Counted from the stretch's first letter, positions 15,941 to 26,846 are shown. The stretch: 64,000 bases of DNA from Streptomyces sp. TLI_171 (GCF_003610255.1 NZ_RAPS01000001.1:62001-126000); one strand, 5' to 3'. Notes: generated by a model from the letters alone, not told the origin. A program made the numbers and translations.

Positions 15941-16567
15941 ATGAACCGCTCCATGACCTTGCTCGCCGCCGCCCTCGGACTGGTCCTCGCGGCCGGCACC
16001 GGCGTCGTGCCCGCCGCCGCGGTCACCGCCCAGGGCTACACCCCGTCCGCGGGCATCGCCGCCAACTCCTCCGAGGAGGCCAACAACAAGGCCTTCTACG
16101 AGGCGGTGATGAAGTCGGCGCGCGCCAAGCAGGCCGCCAACCCCTACCTGCTGACCGTCGCCGTCACCTACGACGCCAGCCAGGCCCCGACCTTCCGCAC
16201 CGTCATATCCCAGAGCGCCCAGATCTGGAACTCCTCGGTCACCAACGTGCAGCTCCGCTCCGGCACCAACGCCGACTTCCGCTACTACGAGGGCAACGAC
16301 TCCCGCGGCTCGTACGCCTCGACCGACGGCCACGGCCGCGGCTACATCTTCCTCGACTACGCGCAGAACCGGCAGTACAGCTCGCTGCGCGTCACCGCCC
16401 ACGAGACCGGCCACGTGCTCGGCCTGCCCGACCACTACTCCGGCCCGTGCAGCGAGCTGATGTCCGGCGGCGGCCCCGGCACGTCGTGCACCAACCCGTA
16501 CCCGAACACCACCGAGCGCAACCGCGTCAACAACCTCTGGGTGAACGGCCTCGCCATCGCCGGCTGA
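15941..16567 (+). CDS. snpA: Snapalysin, secreted M7 metalloprotease
   Basis: The 208-residue precursor has a signal peptide (about 1-28), a short propeptide and the catalytic domain. The zinc site is [17 protein letters not shown] (HExxHxxGxxD, the M7 signature with Asp as third ligand), followed by the Met-turn LMSGGGPG. Snapalysins are small extracellular proteases cleaving at aromatic residues, released during nutrient stress or morphological change. ATG 15941 has GGAG upstream at 6 nt. It is divergent from its LysR activator and followed by a very strong terminator. Confidence 0.94.
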   Translation: MNRSMTLLAAALGLVLAAGTGVVPAAAVTAQGYTPSAGIAANSSEEANNKAFYEAVMKSARAKQAANPYLLTVAVTYDASQAPTFRTVISQSAQIWNSSVTNVQLRSGTNADFRYYEGNDSRGSYASTDGHGRGYIFLDYAQNRQYSSLRVTAHETGHVLGLPDHYSGPCSELMSGGGPGTSCTNPYPNTTERNRVNNLWVNGLAIAG

Positions 16568-16585
16568 GCCCCCGGCCCCGAGCCG

Positions 16586-16648
16586 ACCCGCACGGCCGCC
16601 GACCCCCACCGCCCAGCCCGGGCGGTGGGGGTCGGCGGCCGTGCGGGT
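16586..16648. terminator. Strong terminator, 28-bp perfect stem
   Basis: The arms 16586-16613 and 16621-16648 are exact reverse complements around a 7-nt loop (CAGCCCG), 20 bp after the snapalysin stop. The length and perfection insulate the downstream NB-ARC gene from the protease transcript. Confidence 0.86.
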
Positions 16649-16882
16649 GCGCGTCCGAACCCGATGCCCCGTCCGGCGCGGTCCAGCACAATGCGTAACC
16701 TGACCTGACGTCAGGTCCCGTCCCGTCCGCGGGTGTTCGTCCGGCGAGGCGGCGTGGACCAAGGGCTTCTACGTCGGGTGGCTGATTGTCGGCCGTACCG
16801 GCCCTTGACGAAGCCCGCCGCTCCTACGCTGACGACGAGGGGCCGGTTGCGCCCGGAGAGTGCGGGCGGTCAGGGGGCAGGG

Positions 16883-19800
16883 GTGGAGCCGGAGCTGGTC
16901 GGGTTGGCGTCGACGGCGGGGGCGGCGGTCTCCCGGGCAGCCGGAACGGATGCCTGGGGCGGGGTGTGCAGCCGGGTCGCCGCGCTGCTCTCCCCCGGCG
17001 ACGCCGGCGGCTCCGCACGGGCCGCGACGTTCACCCGACTGGAGCGCACCGCCGACCGAACGCGCACCGCGGGAGCGGACGCCGAGCAGGTCCGGCGGGA
17101 GGCGGCGGCGGCCTGGCAGGCCCGCTTCGAGGACGTGCTCGACGACACCGCGGACGACCGGCGTCCCGAGGTGGCCGCGGCCCTGCGCGACCTGGTGGCC
17201 TTCACCGACCGGGCTCTCTCCGCCCGCGGCGGAGCGGACCCAGCACCGCCCCGACCAGCACCCCGACCCGCCGGGCGCGGACCGGTCGGCGCACCGCCCC
17301 CGTCCGAGGGCCACCACCCTGCGGGCGTCCATGCCGAGGGCGACGTCGCGAACAGCGCCACCCACGGTTCGGTCGCGGCGAACCAGATCAACGGGCCGGT
17401 GACGATCAACAACCATCCCCCGAAACCGGAACCGGAGCCGGCCTCGAAGCCGGTCTCGAAGCCGCTGCGGGTGCGGGTCGGAACGGTGCCGAGGCAGGCC
17501 ACCGCGTTCCAGCCCCGCCAGGATGTGCGGGAGGAGATCGACCGGGCACGGGAGGGCCACGGCACCGTCGTGCTCACCCAGGTGTTGTCCGGCGGTGGCG
17601 GGTTCGGGAAGTCGCAGCTCGCCGCCGCCTACGCCCACCAGGCCGACGCGGCGAGCGTGGACGTGCGGGTGTGGGTGGACGCCGCGGAGACGTCCGGCAT
17701 CGTCGCGGCGTTCGCCGAGGCCGCGACGAAGGTCGGGGCGGCGCACGCGGGCGGCGCGGACCAGGGCGGTGGGGACCCGGGCGGTGCGGACGCGGAGGCC
17801 GATGCGACCGCGTTCCTGGAGTGGCTCGCCGTGACCGACCGGACCTGGCTGGTCGTCCTCGACGACGTCACCGACATCGAGGGCGCGGAGCCGTGGTGGC
17901 CACAGCCCGCCGCGGGCGGGAACGGGCGGGTGCTGGTGACCACCCGCCGCCGGGACGCGCTCGTCTCCGGTGCCGGCCTGGCCTTCGTCGACGTCGGCCT
18001 CTACACGGCGGACGAAGCCCGCGCGTACCTCGGCGAACGGCTCACCGCCGCCCGACGAACCCATCTGCTCGACGAGCGGGCCGGCGAGCTGGTCGAGGCC
18101 CTGGGCCGGCTCCCGCTGGCGCTCTCGCACGCCGCCGCCTACCTGATCAACGAGGACGTCGCGTGCGGCGAGTACCTCGCCAAGTTCACCGACCGCGAGT
18201 CCCGGCTGGACTCGGTGCTGCCGCAGGCCGTCGACACCGACCGCTACGGACGGCAGGTCACCGCATCGCTGCTCCTCGCGCTCGATGCGGTGCGACGGCG
18301 GGACCCGGACGGGATCGCCGTTCCCGTCCTGCGTCTCGCGGCCCTCCTCGATCCGGCCGGCCATCCGCTGGAGCTGTGGTCCACCGACGCTCTCACCGAC
18401 CACCTCACCACCCACCGCACCCCGCCCTCCCCCGACCGGAGCGCGGTGGAGCCGCCGCCGGTCACCCCCGACCGGGCTCGTGCCGCGCTGCGCCTGTTGC
18501 ACCACTACGCCCTGCTCACCAGCGACCGGCGGGACGGCCACCGCGCCGTGCGGGTGCACGCCCTGACCGCCCGGGCCGCCCGCGAGACCACGCCGCCCGC
18601 GGACGTGCCCGCGACCGTCCGGGCTGCAGCCGACGCCCTGGTGGCGGCCCGGCCGGAACACAGCCGGGCCACCGCGGACCTGGGCGCGGTCCTCCGCGCC
18701 AACACCGACGCCCTCGGCGGGCACGCCGGCGACCTCCTGTGGCGGCCCGAGCCGCACCTCGTCCGCTACTGGGCCGGCCACAGCCTTGTCGAGGCCGGCC
18801 TCTACACGGTCGCCGCCGACTACTGGCGCAGCCTCGCCGCCGAGGCCGGACGCGTCCTCGGCGAGCAGCATCCCGCCACGCTCACCGCCCGCAACAACCT
18901 CGCCGTCTCCTTGGCCCGGGCGGGCGACACCGGGGCTGCGGTCGAGGTGCAGGAACGGGTCGTCGCGGCCAGTGCACGGGTCCTCGGCGAGCGGGACCGG
19001 GAGACCGTGCGGGCCCGCGTGAACCTGGCCGCTTCCTACTGGCAGGCGGCTCGCACCGCCGAAGCGATCGAGATCGAGGAGTGGGTGGTCGCCGACCGCG
19101 AACGGGTCCTCGGCCGCCGCCATCCCCTGACCCTCCAGGCCCGCCACAACCTCGCGGCCTCCTACGACCGCGCAGGCCGCTGCGCCGAGGCCGTCGACCT
19201 GCGGGAGGAGGTGCTCGCCGACCTCGGGGGCGTCGTCGGCGACCGCGATCCCCTCACCCTCGCCGTCCTCGAAGGGCTGGCCACCTCCTACCAGCAGCTG
19301 GGCCGAACCGAAGAGGCCGTCGAGCTGGTGAACCGGGTGCTCGTCGAGCGGGAACGCACGCTGGGCCGCGACCACCCCGACACCCTCCGGGCCTGGCACA
19401 ACCTCGCCCACTGCTACCTGCAGGCGGGCCGGACCGCCGAGACGATCGAGATCGAGGAACGGGTCGTCGCCGACAGCGAACGCCTGCTCGGCAGCGGGCA
19501 CGTCGGCACCGTCACCCCCCGCGTCAGCCTCGCCCAGGCCTACCTGCGGGCGGGCCGCACCGCGGAGGCGATCGAGGTCCAGGAGCGGGTGGTCAGCGAC
19601 CGGGAGCGGGTCCTCGGCGCGCAGCACGTCGACACCATGACCGCCCGCAACAACCTCGCCGTGTTCCACCAGGAGGCGGGCCACGCCGAGGAGGCCGTCG
19701 GGCTGCTGGAGCGGGTGGTCGCGGACCGCGAGCGCGTCCTCGGCGAGCACCACCCCGAGACCCTGGCCTCCTGCCGCAACCTCGCCGAGTCCTACCTGGG

Positions 19801-20185
19801 GACGGGCCGCACCGAGCAAGCCGTCGACGTCCGGCAGCGGCTGCTCGCCGGTCGTGCACGCGCCCTGGGCGACCAGCACGCCGACACCCGTACCGCCCGC
19901 ATCGACCTCGCCACCGCGTATCTCGCGGCGGGCCGTGCCGATGAGGCGATCGCCCTGGTGGAGGGGGCGTCCACCGACCGCGAGCACCGCCTCGACGCCC
20001 GCGCGAGCCTCGCCGTCGCCTACTTGCAGGCGGGCCGCCCGGTGGAGGCCGCCTCCTTGTTGGAGGGAGTGACCGCCGACTGCGCCCGCGTTCTCGGCCG
20101 CGACCACCCGTTCACCCGGTCGACCGCCACGGCACTGGCGGCGATTCGCGACCAGTCGCTCGGCCGGAGCGATGGAACCGACTGA
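16883..20185 (+). CDS. Large NB-ARC/TPR NLR-like ATPase with N-terminal helical domain
   Basis: This roughly 1100-residue paralogue of the 1648-4062 protein adds an N-terminal domain (EPELVGLASTAGAAVSRAAG, about 1-115) seen in many actinomycete STAND proteins. Next come GDVANSATHGSVAANQINGP (the shared strand motif), NB-ARC with Walker A GGGGFGKSQLA (about 236), Walker B WLVVLDDVTDI, VLVTTRRRDAL and LGRLPLALSHAAAYL, and then eight full TPRs of 42 residues plus degenerate units. GTG 16883 follows AGGGGG and matches the usual N-terminus of homologues. Walker A has Phe where most have Val/Met. The likely role is a nucleotide-gated sensor or signalling ATPase. No known effector domain is recognised in the N-terminus. 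Confidence 0.9.
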   Translation: MEPELVGLASTAGAAVSRAAGTDAWGGVCSRVAALLSPGDAGGSARAATFTRLERTADRTRTAGADAEQVRREAAAAWQARFEDVLDDTADDRRPEVAAALRDLVAFTDRALSARGGADPAPPRPAPRPAGRGPVGAPPPSEGHHPAGVHAEGDVANSATHGSVAANQINGPVTINNHPPKPEPEPASKPVSKPLRVRVGTVPRQATAFQPRQDVREEIDRAREGHGTVVLTQVLSGGGGFGKSQLAAAYAHQADAASVDVRVWVDAAETSGIVAAFAEAATKVGAAHAGGADQGGGDPGGADAEADATAFLEWLAVTDRTWLVVLDDVTDIEGAEPWWPQPAAGGNGRVLVTTRRRDALVSGAGLAFVDVGLYTADEARAYLGERLTAARRTHLLDERAGELVEALGRLPLALSHAAAYLINEDVACGEYLAKFTDRESRLDSVLPQAVDTDRYGRQVTASLLLALDAVRRRDPDGIAVPVLRLAALLDPAGHPLELWSTDALTDHLTTHRTPPSPDRSAVEPPPVTPDRARAALRLLHHYALLTSDRRDGHRAVRVHALTARAARETTPPADVPATVRAAADALVAARPEHSRATADLGAVLRANTDALGGHAGDLLWRPEPHLVRYWAGHSLVEAGLYTVAADYWRSLAAEAGRVLGEQHPATLTARNNLAVSLARAGDTGAAVEVQERVVAASARVLGERDRETVRARVNLAASYWQAARTAEAIEIEEWVVADRERVLGRRHPLTLQARHNLAASYDRAGRCAEAVDLREEVLADLGGVVGDRDPLTLAVLEGLATSYQQLGRTEEAVELVNRVLVERERTLGRDHPDTLRAWHNLAHCYLQAGRTAETIEIEERVVADSERLLGSGHVGTVTPRVSLAQAYLRAGRTAEAIEVQERVVSDRERVLGAQHVDTMTARNNLAVFHQEAGHAEEAVGLLERVVADRERVLGEHHPETLASCRNLAESYLGTGRTEQAVDVRQRLLAGRARALGDQHADTRTARIDLATAYLAAGRADEAIALVEGASTDREHRLDARASLAVAYLQAGRPVEAASLLEGVTADCARVLGRDHPFTRSTATALAAIRDQSLGRSDGTD
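18857..20150 (+). repeat. Tandem 126-nt TPR-coding repeats
   Basis: Eight complete 42-residue TPR units, a ninth, a shortened tenth starting LDARASLAVAYLQAGRP, and a terminal fragment. Units near 19360-19740 are the most regular, while the last ones have lost the LGxxHPDT opening, suggesting decay at the array's 3' end. Confidence 0.8.
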
Positions 20186-20300
20186 CGGACCGTCCAATGC
20201 CGCCCACTCCCCCCGTTCCTGGGGGCCCGGGCCCGAACTCGGCCTCACCCGCTGGCAGCCGCCCCGCCCGCAACACCCGCCGCCCGCCACGCCCCGCGGT

Positions 20301-20933
20301 TCAGAGGTCCGTCGGCACCAGGTGGTCGGCCTGCACGTGGGCGTTGTCGTTCCAGCGCAGCAGGGCGGGGACGCCGTGCTGGGCGCCGAGGATCGACAGG
20401 GAGGTGGCGCTGAGGCGCAGGCGGGCGGCGAAGCCGACGGGTTGACCGAGCCAGCGGGCGGCGACGGCGCACAGGATGTGGCCGTGGGCGAAGACCAGCC
20501 GGTCGCCGTTCCCGGAGCGGGCCCAGGCGACGACGGCGTCGGCCCGCTCGCTGATCGCGGCGAGGCGCTCGCCGCCCGGGGTGCCGTCGCGCCACAGCTG
20601 CCAGTCGGGTTGCCGCTGCTGGATCTGGGCGGTGGTGAGGCCTTCGTAGTCGCCGTAGTCGGCCTCGACCAGCGCGTCCCAGGTGGTGGCCCGGTCGCCG
20701 AATCCGGCCAGTTCGCAGGTCCGCCGGGCCCGGGAGAGCGGGCTGGTGCGGATCTCGGCGCCGGGCAGGCCGTCCCAGGGGGCGGCGTGCAGGCGGCGGC
20801 CCAGCAGTTCGGCGCGCCGCTCGCCGAGCGGCAGCAGCGGAAGGTCGGTTCGGCCGGTGTGCCGGCCGGTGCGGGCCCACTCGGTGAGTCCGTGCCGGGC
20901 CATCAGGAGGCGGGGAACCGCGGGTTCGGGCAT
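20301..20933 (-). CDS. Histidine phosphatase family protein
   Basis: The 210-residue protein carries the phosphoglycerate-mutase-like RHG motif [19 protein letters not shown] (about 11-29), [12 protein letters not shown], the acidic [11 protein letters not shown] segment and the second catalytic His in [16 protein letters not shown]. Such enzymes use a phosphohistidine intermediate to dephosphorylate sugar phosphates or other small molecules. Start ATG 20933 has a weak ribosome site. It stands alone, convergent with the NB-ARC gene. The 347 bp upstream (20934-21280) hold no recognisable gene. Confidence 0.92.
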   Translation of the reverse strand: MPEPAVPRLLMARHGLTEWARTGRHTGRTDLPLLPLGERRAELLGRRLHAAPWDGLPGAEIRTSPLSRARRTCELAGFGDRATTWDALVEADYGDYEGLTTAQIQQRQPDWQLWRDGTPGGERLAAISERADAVVAWARSGNGDRLVFAHGHILCAVAARWLGQPVGFAARLRLSATSLSILGAQHGVPALLRWNDNAHVQADHLVPTDL

Positions 20934-21280
20934 CGGTCTGCTCTCGACTGGTGGGTGTGCGTCCTGGTCCGGGCACCGACCCGCGCCTGCCGCAGCAGGC
21001 CGCCGACGCCGATGCCCGGGGCGTGCCCGCGGGTGCCGACTCCGTCCGTCACGGGCCTCCATCGAACCGGGCGGTCGATCCCCGCGGCGGACGGACACGC
21101 AGGTCGGGCTGCCCGGGTAGCTCCGACGGCGTACCCGGGGCGGTGGACACCGGGCCGTGGACACTGCGGTCGGACGGCACGCCGAGGAGGGCGGCCGGGC
21201 GTCGAACCCGGCGCCGGACGGGAACTGACGGTGCGCCAGGTCATTTCCCCGATTGCGGTGTGATCGGCATACTTCCGCGC

Positions 21281-21850
21281 ATGGACATCGTCGACAACGC
21301 GCCCCGGCCGCACCACTACCGCTTCGCGCACCAGGTGCTCGCCGATCTCGCCCGAACCCTCGGGCCGCGGATGCTGGACGCCGAACCGGAGCAGGGCTTC
21401 GGCCCCGGCATGGCGACCCTCTGGACGAACTACGGCGAGCACCTTCCCGCGGCGGACCGGCTGCCGAGCGACGGCCTGACCGCGAACCTGATCACGCTGG
21501 GCTCGCACCGGCTGCTGGTGGTCGCCCTGCCCCCGCCCGCCGCACCGGCGGAGGCGTACTACACAGCCGTCGTCCAGCCGGGCGGCGCCGACCACTGCCG
21601 GTACTTCACCCTGGAGCTGGCGGCGAACCCGTTCACCAGGGAGACCTACACGGTGCTCGGGGAGTGGGCGGACGGCAGCCACCTCAACCTGGGCCCCGGC
21701 CCGGCATCCGACCTGTCCGGCTTCCTGACCGCCGTGGTGGAACTCCTGGCCGGGTCGGCGCCCGACCCCGTGGCGGCCACCCGACCGGCCCCGCCCGCCC
21801 CGCAGGACAAGCCCGAACGCCGGGGCCTGCGACGGCTGTTCGGCCGCTGA
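21281..21850 (+). CDS. Hypothetical protein, 189 residues
   Basis: It begins [20 protein letters not shown] at ATG 21281 and ends in a basic tail ([11 protein letters not shown]). A central segment resembles soluble alpha/beta proteins ([50 protein letters not shown]). No signal peptide or membrane span is present. The codon bias is that of a real gene, and a CATACT element lies 7 nt before the ATG. The family is not recognised. Confidence 0.68.
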   Translation: MDIVDNAPRPHHYRFAHQVLADLARTLGPRMLDAEPEQGFGPGMATLWTNYGEHLPAADRLPSDGLTANLITLGSHRLLVVALPPPAAPAEAYYTAVVQPGGADHCRYFTLELAANPFTRETYTVLGEWADGSHLNLGPGPASDLSGFLTAVVELLAGSAPDPVAATRPAPPAPQDKPERRGLRRLFGR

Positions 21851-21897
21851 GCGGCGCCCTGCGGGGCCCCTGCGCCGCGGCCGGATACGATCGGCGG

Positions 21898-22332
21898 ATG
21901 TTCGCTCCTCGACCTCGACCGGTGGTGGCGGTCCGCGCGGCGGTGGTCCGGCGGTGGCTGCCGGTCGTGCTGCGGGTGGCCGCGTTCCTGCTGGTGCCGT
22001 GGATCGTGGTGCTGGGCCTGTCGGTCCGCCGGTTCGGGGCCCGCAACCTGGCCAACTCGTGGATCTGGCTGGACGTCATGGAGGTGGCGGCGCTGCTGCT
22101 GCTCGCCGCGCTGGTCCGCCGCCGCCACCGGGTGACCAGCCCGTTGGCCGCCGCGACGGCCGTCCTGCTGGCGATGGACGCCTACTTCGACCTCTGGTCG
22201 GCGCACCGCGGACCGGACTACCTGCTCGCCCAGGTGCTCGCCTACTGCGCCGAACTGCCCGGCGCGGCGCTGCTCGCAGCCCTCTCCTGGTACGCGCTCT
22301 CCTGGACCCTGCCCGAACCGGCGACGCCGTGA
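21898..22332 (+). CDS. Small polytopic membrane protein
   Basis: The 144-residue protein has four hydrophobic helices (VVLRVAAFLLVPWIVVLGLSV, WLDVMEVAALLLLAALV, SPLAAATAVLLAMDAYFDLW, LPGAALLAALSWYALSW) and a DAYFDLWSAH motif typical of small actinomycete membrane proteins of unknown role. TACGAT lies 6 nt before ATG 21898, indicating leaderless expression. It follows the previous gene by 47 bp. Confidence 0.77.
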   Translation: MFAPRPRPVVAVRAAVVRRWLPVVLRVAAFLLVPWIVVLGLSVRRFGARNLANSWIWLDVMEVAALLLLAALVRRRHRVTSPLAAATAVLLAMDAYFDLWSAHRGPDYLLAQVLAYCAELPGAALLAALSWYALSWTLPEPATP

Positions 22333-22392
22333 GCCGGGGTCGCCCGACGGCGACCGCCGCTCACGGCCGAGGCGTTCGGGTGCCGCGGGCGG

Positions 22393-23828
22393 TCAGCCGG
22401 CGGCGTTGAGCAGGTCGAGGGCGCTCTGCTGGCAGCCGTAGTCGGTGCTGCCGGGGCCGCCGGCCCAGTGCGGGCCGTACTGGTCGAGCGGGTTGCGGTC
22501 CTTCGCGTAGGCGGAGTCCGCCCAGGCGGTGAGGGTCGGGGCGTAGGGGTGGTCCGGCAGTTGGGTGTTGAGCCGGGCCAGGCCGCGGACGTAGGCGCCC
22601 TTGAACGACGGGCCGTCGCCGGTGCAGCCGTCGCCCTCGCCGGGCTCGCGGAGCACGCCGCCGCTCTGCAGCCGGGTGGTGGAGGCGTCGGCGAGGATGC
22701 GCGCGGTGCTGAGCAGGCTCGGGTCGCCGGTGGCCCGGTTGAGCTCGGTCAGGCCGCCCAGCAGCACGCCCTGGTTGTACGTCCAGGTGGGCTGGCCGTT
22801 GTTGGCGCAGGCGTCGCTGAGGCCGTCGTTGACCAGGTGGTCGGCGTTGATCATGCCGCTGGCCCGGAACCAGTTCCACTCGTCGCGGGCGCGCTGCAGG
22901 TAGGCGGTGTCGCCGGGGAGGCGGTTGTGCAGGGCGGCGGTGAGCTGGAGGTAGAGCTCGTTGGTGATCGCGTTCTTGTAGGTGCCGCCGGTGGTCCAGC
23001 GCACTCCTCCGCCGCAGGCGCCGGTCCAGTTGGCGGACATGTGGTCGGCGTCGGCGCGCGCGGTGGCGAGGTAGCGGCTGTCGCCGGTCTGGTCGTAGGC
23101 GTCGACCCAGGCCAGTCCCCACCAGCCGGTGTCGTCGAGGTACTCGTTGGTGAAGTTGCCGCCCTGGGCTCCGAGGTTCTTGTCGTAGGTCTCGGCGATG
23201 GCGTAGGTGTAGCTGCCCATGCCGCTGGTCCGGGCGTTGTCGATGATGGCGGTGAGCGCGTTGGCGGAGGTCCACCAGCCGTTGCCGCCGAAGAGTTTGG
23301 TGCCGCGGTCGAAGGAGGCCATCAGGGCGGTCGCGGCGGCGGTGCGGCGGTCCCGGGCGTTCCAGGTGGTACGGGCCCACGGGTGCAGGCGATCGCGCCG
23401 CCGACCTGTCCGCAGGCCCGCAGGGCGCCGACGCCGCGGGTGTTCCAGTCGTCGACGTTGTACATGAGGGTGCGCCAGCCGGTGCCGCCCGCGGGCACCT
23501 TGGTGTCGCCGAGCTTGCTGCCGCCGGTCCAGGTGCGACCGCCGTCCATGGAGCGGTCGAGCCACACTTCGTCGCCGGCCGCGCCGCCGGTGACCGACGC
23601 CCAGCCCATGGCGTCGGTGTCGTCGAAGTGCAGGGCGAGCGTGCGGCCGGAGAGCGTCGCGGACACCGGCTGCCGGTCCTGCGGGCTGAGCGCGGGGTCC
23701 CGGGTGTCGCAGTACTTGTTGCAGATCGCGGCGGCGGCCACGGCCGGGGCGGCGGTGACGGCGGGCAGGGCCGCGGCCAGGACGGCGGTGCACAGCAGGG
23801 CGGCGCGCAGGGGTCGGGACTCGGTCAT
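22393..23828 (-). pseudogene. GH76 alpha-1,6-mannanase-like secreted protein, frameshifted
   Basis: From ATG 23828 (AGGAGA upstream) the frame reads a signal peptide, then [19 protein letters not shown] and a beta-rich N-terminal region to GGAIACT. Near 23380 the reading continues in another frame as [20 protein letters not shown] to the stop at 22393. The downstream part has the GH76 active-site block [20 protein letters not shown], with the adjacent Asp pair, and [22 protein letters not shown]76 enzymes attack alpha-1,6-mannan of fungal walls. The break is in a run of short C/G homopolymers, so sequencing error or true mutation are both possible. Everything else is intact. Confidence 0.82.
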
Positions 23829-23981
23829 GGTGATCTCCTGGGGCTGCTGGGGAACGGGGGGTGAACGCCGTCGCGGCCGGACCGTCGCGGCCCGGCCGCG
23901 GCCGGCCGGTGGTGCGGGAGCGGGTCAGGGCGCGCGGTGGCACAGGCACTCGCCGCGGAAGTCGTTGCCCGGAGCGGTGGG

Positions 23982-26846
23982 TCAGCGCAGCTGCCACAGG
24001 TGGTCGGCGGTGCCGTTGTCGGCGAACTGCACCACCCGGGCGCTGTCGGCCGTGGACATCGAGTCGACGCCGAGCACCTTGCCGGAGTTGCGGTTGCGGA
24101 TCCGGAACCAGCCGTCGCCGTTCGGCACCAGCCGCCACTGGTGGTCGGCCGTCCCGTTGTCCCCGAACTGCACCACCCGCGCACTGTCCGCGGTCGACAT
24201 GCCGTCAACACCGAGCACCTTCCCGGAGTTGACGTTGCGGATCCGGAACCAGCCGTCGGCCTCGGTGAGGAAGGTCCACAGGTGGTCGGCGGTGCCGCTG
24301 TCGGCGAACTGCACCACCTGCGCGCTGTCGGCCGTCGACATGCCGTCGACCCCCAGCACCTTGCCGGAGTTGCGGTTCTGGATCCGCACCTGGCCGTCGG
24401 GCTGGAGCTGCCAGAGGTGGTCGGCGGTGCCGCTGTCGGCGAACTGCGCCACCTGCGCGCTGTCCGCGGTCGACATGCCGTCGACCCCCAGCACCTTGCC
24501 GGAGTTGACGTTGCGGATCCGGAGCCGGCCGTCGCCGTTGTCGACCAGCTGCCACAGGTGGTCGGCGGTCCCGTTGTCCGCGAACTGCACCACCCGCGCA
24601 CTGTCGGCCGTCGACATGCCGTCAACTCCCAGCACCTTGCCGGAGTTGACGTTGCGGATCCGGAGCCGGCCGTCGCCGTTGTCGACCAGCTGCCACAGGT
24701 GGTCGGCGGTCCCGTTGTCCGCGAACTGCACCACCCGCGCGCTGTCCGCGGTCGACATGCCGTCAACTCCCAGCATCTTGCCGGAGTTGACGTTGCGGAT
24801 CCGGAACGCGGCGCCGCCGGTGGTCCAGGGCGTGCCGTTCGGCGAGGTGGTGGGGAAGGCGGTGATCCGCAGCCGGGCCGCGCCCATCGGGATGAGGGTG
24901 ACGGTCTCGACGGGTGCGGTGCTGCGGGCGGGGCTGTCCTGCAGCGGGCCGACCACGTGCTGGCCGTCGGCCTGCCACTCGGGGATCCGCCGGGCGGGCA
25001 CGGTGATCCGCACGGGCGTGCCGGCCTGGGTGAAGGGGTTGGCGGCGAGCGTTCCCCGGGCCGCGGTGAAGGCCGGGGACCCGGCGTCCAGCGCGAGGCC
25101 GTAGTTCCAGGGCGTGGTGGCGTGGACGGCGTACTCGGGGAAGGCGGCGCTGCCCGCGTACTGCTGGTAGTTCTCGCCGATCTGCAGCGAGTAGGTGAGC
25201 GGGCCGTGGTCGAGCGAGACGCTGCCGTGGTTGCCGCTCCAGGTGCGGAGGGTGGTGCGTTGGGGCAGCCGCAGCACGACGGTGTCGCCGTCGTGCCAGG
25301 TCCGGTTGACGACGGTGTAGGCCGGTCCGGCCGGTGCGTCGACGGCGGCGCCGTTGACGGTGAGGACGGGCGCGGCGCACCAGCCGGGGACGCGCAGGCG
25401 GAGCGGGAAGGCGAGCGGCCCGGGGGTGCTCAGGCGCAGCGTGACGGTCTCGGAGAACGGGTAGTCGGTGGTCTCGGTGATGGTGACGGCGGTGCCGTCG
25501 GCGACCTTGGCGGTGACGGTGCAGGCGGCGTACATGGCGGCGGCCAGGCCGTTGTCGGGGGTGGCGAGCCAGAGCTCTTCGAGGAAGTAGGGCCAGCCCA
25601 TGCCGTAGTTGTGGGGGCAGCAGCGGTACTGGTCGACGCCGGGCTGGTACGCCTGCATGGCGAATCCGTTCTGGAACTGTCCCTGGGTCTTGGGGGTGTT
25701 GTCGAGGTCGACGCTGTTGGCGCTGGTGATGTAGTGCACGGCCCTGCCGTCGGGATCGAGCGCGGCGGGCAGCGAGTTGAAGGCGAGGTCCTCGCAGCGG
25801 TCCGCCCAGAGCGGGTCGCCGGTGATCCGGTTCAGCAGTTGGTGACTGGCCATCAACTCGACGACGCCGCAGGTCTCGAAGCCCTGCCGGGGGTCGCCGA
25901 ACCCGGGCCGGGCGTTCTCGTCGCCGGCGAAGCCGCCGCCGGGGAACTGGCCGTACTGCGCCATCACCGTGTCGTAGGTGCGGTACGCGGAGCCGGTGAG
26001 GGTGGCGGACGGGGCGCGCAGCGCGTACTGGGCGGGTTCGCGGAAGCCCTGCGCGATGTTGACGTTGTGCAGGCTCGGCAGGTTGTCGGTCCAGTTCGCG
26101 CCGTGGGCGTGGATCTTGTCGGCGAGGTCCAGCAGGAAGGCGTCGCCGGTGCGGTTGTAGAGCCAGAACAGGCTGTCCAGCGCGTCGCCCCAACGCACCG
26201 ACACCCAGCTGCTGTTGAACGCGCCGGGCCCCTGGGCGTTCAGGTAGCGGAAGAAGGCGCTGAGCAGCGGGATGATCCGGGTGTCGCCGCTGTACTCCTG
26301 CCAGCTGCGCAGTGCCCAGGTGAGCGGCAGGAACGGCCAGAAGTCCGGACCGCCGTTCAGCGAGGTGTGCAGGGCGCTCGGGCCGAAGGATCCGTCGGCC
26401 CGCCGGGTGGCGACGATGGCGTCGATCCAGCGGCGGGCGGTGGCGAGGGCGGTGGCGTCGCGGGTGGCGATCGCCAGGTCGACGTAGCCGCGCAGCCAGT
26501 AGGGAACCTCCTCCCAGCCGGGCCGGTCGGGGTGGGCCCAGCCGCTGGTGTTGAGGTCGAGGAAGTGCGAGATCTGGTCGAACCGGCCGCACAGGCCCGC
26601 GAGTTGGAGCCGGAGCTGCCCGTCGAGCCAGCCGGCCGCGGTGATGCTGCCGGGCGGCAGGCGCAGGAACGCGACGGGGGCCAGCGGCGCCGCGTTGGGG
26701 AAGTAGAGTCCGCCGGGGGCCGGGGCGGCGGTGGCGGCCGCGGGCCGGGCGAGGGAGTCGGCCCGCGCGTCGGCCCGGAAGCTCAGCGAGAGGCCGGCGC
26801 CGACGGAAGCGGCGCTGCTGATGAACTGCCTGCGATGCATGGGCAT
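23982..26846 (-). CDS. GH127 beta-L-arabinofuranosidase-like protein with RICIN modules
   Basis: The 954-residue protein has a Tat-type signal ([20 protein letters not shown]), a GH127 catalytic region (about 45-680) and six 47-residue RICIN units forming two beta-trefoil domains (about 685-954). GH127 features are the FETCGVVE block and [10 protein letters not shown], whose Glu and Cys residues form the zinc-thiolate active site of the family. The enzyme would release L-arabinofuranose from plant-type glycans, with RICIN modules binding sugar. ATG 26846 follows GAGGAGA. It lies next to GH76. AACGTT-centred sites at 26873-26878 and 27011-27016 may bind a LacI-type regulator; this is weak evidence. 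Confidence 0.9.
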   Translation of the reverse strand: MPMHRRQFISSAASVGAGLSLSFRADARADSLARPAAATAAPAPGGLYFPNAAPLAPVAFLRLPPGSITAAGWLDGQLRLQLAGLCGRFDQISHFLDLNTSGWAHPDRPGWEEVPYWLRGYVDLAIATRDATALATARRWIDAIVATRRADGSFGPSALHTSLNGGPDFWPFLPLTWALRSWQEYSGDTRIIPLLSAFFRYLNAQGPGAFNSSWVSVRWGDALDSLFWLYNRTGDAFLLDLADKIHAHGANWTDNLPSLHNVNIAQGFREPAQYALRAPSATLTGSAYRTYDTVMAQYGQFPGGGFAGDENARPGFGDPRQGFETCGVVELMASHQLLNRITGDPLWADRCEDLAFNSLPAALDPDGRAVHYITSANSVDLDNTPKTQGQFQNGFAMQAYQPGVDQYRCCPHNYGMGWPYFLEELWLATPDNGLAAAMYAACTVTAKVADGTAVTITETTDYPFSETVTLRLSTPGPLAFPLRLRVPGWCAAPVLTVNGAAVDAPAGPAYTVVNRTWHDGDTVVLRLPQRTTLRTWSGNHGSVSLDHGPLTYSLQIGENYQQYAGSAAFPEYAVHATTPWNYGLALDAGSPAFTAARGTLAANPFTQAGTPVRITVPARRIPEWQADGQHVVGPLQDSPARSTAPVETVTLIPMGAARLRITAFPTTSPNGTPWTTGGAAFRIRNVNSGKMLGVDGMSTADSARVVQFADNGTADHLWQLVDNGDGRLRIRNVNSGKVLGVDGMSTADSARVVQFADNGTADHLWQLVDNGDGRLRIRNVNSGKVLGVDGMSTADSAQVAQFADSGTADHLWQLQPDGQVRIQNRNSGKVLGVDGMSTADSAQVVQFADSGTADHLWTFLTEADGWFRIRNVNSGKVLGVDGMSTADSARVVQFGDNGTADHQWRLVPNGDGWFRIRNRNSGKVLGVDSMSTADSARVVQFADNGTADHLWQLR
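23985..24810 (-). repeat. Six tandem RICIN-coding repeats of about 141 nt
   Basis: Each unit encodes [20 protein letters not shown] plus [19 protein letters not shown]. The copies starting near 24490 and 24631 are almost identical at DNA level, including third positions, indicating recent duplication or gene conversion. The other copies have diverged. Confidence 0.82.

Noticed and set aside
21190..21215. CCGGG-CGTCGAA-CCCGG stem-loop resembling a tRNA T-arm
   Set aside because: The loop lacks the TTC start and no other tRNA arms are found nearby.
22468..25104. Long plus-strand frame across the GH76/GH127 genes
   Set aside because: It contains internal repeats that only mirror the RICIN repeats of the opposite strand and no recognisable domain.
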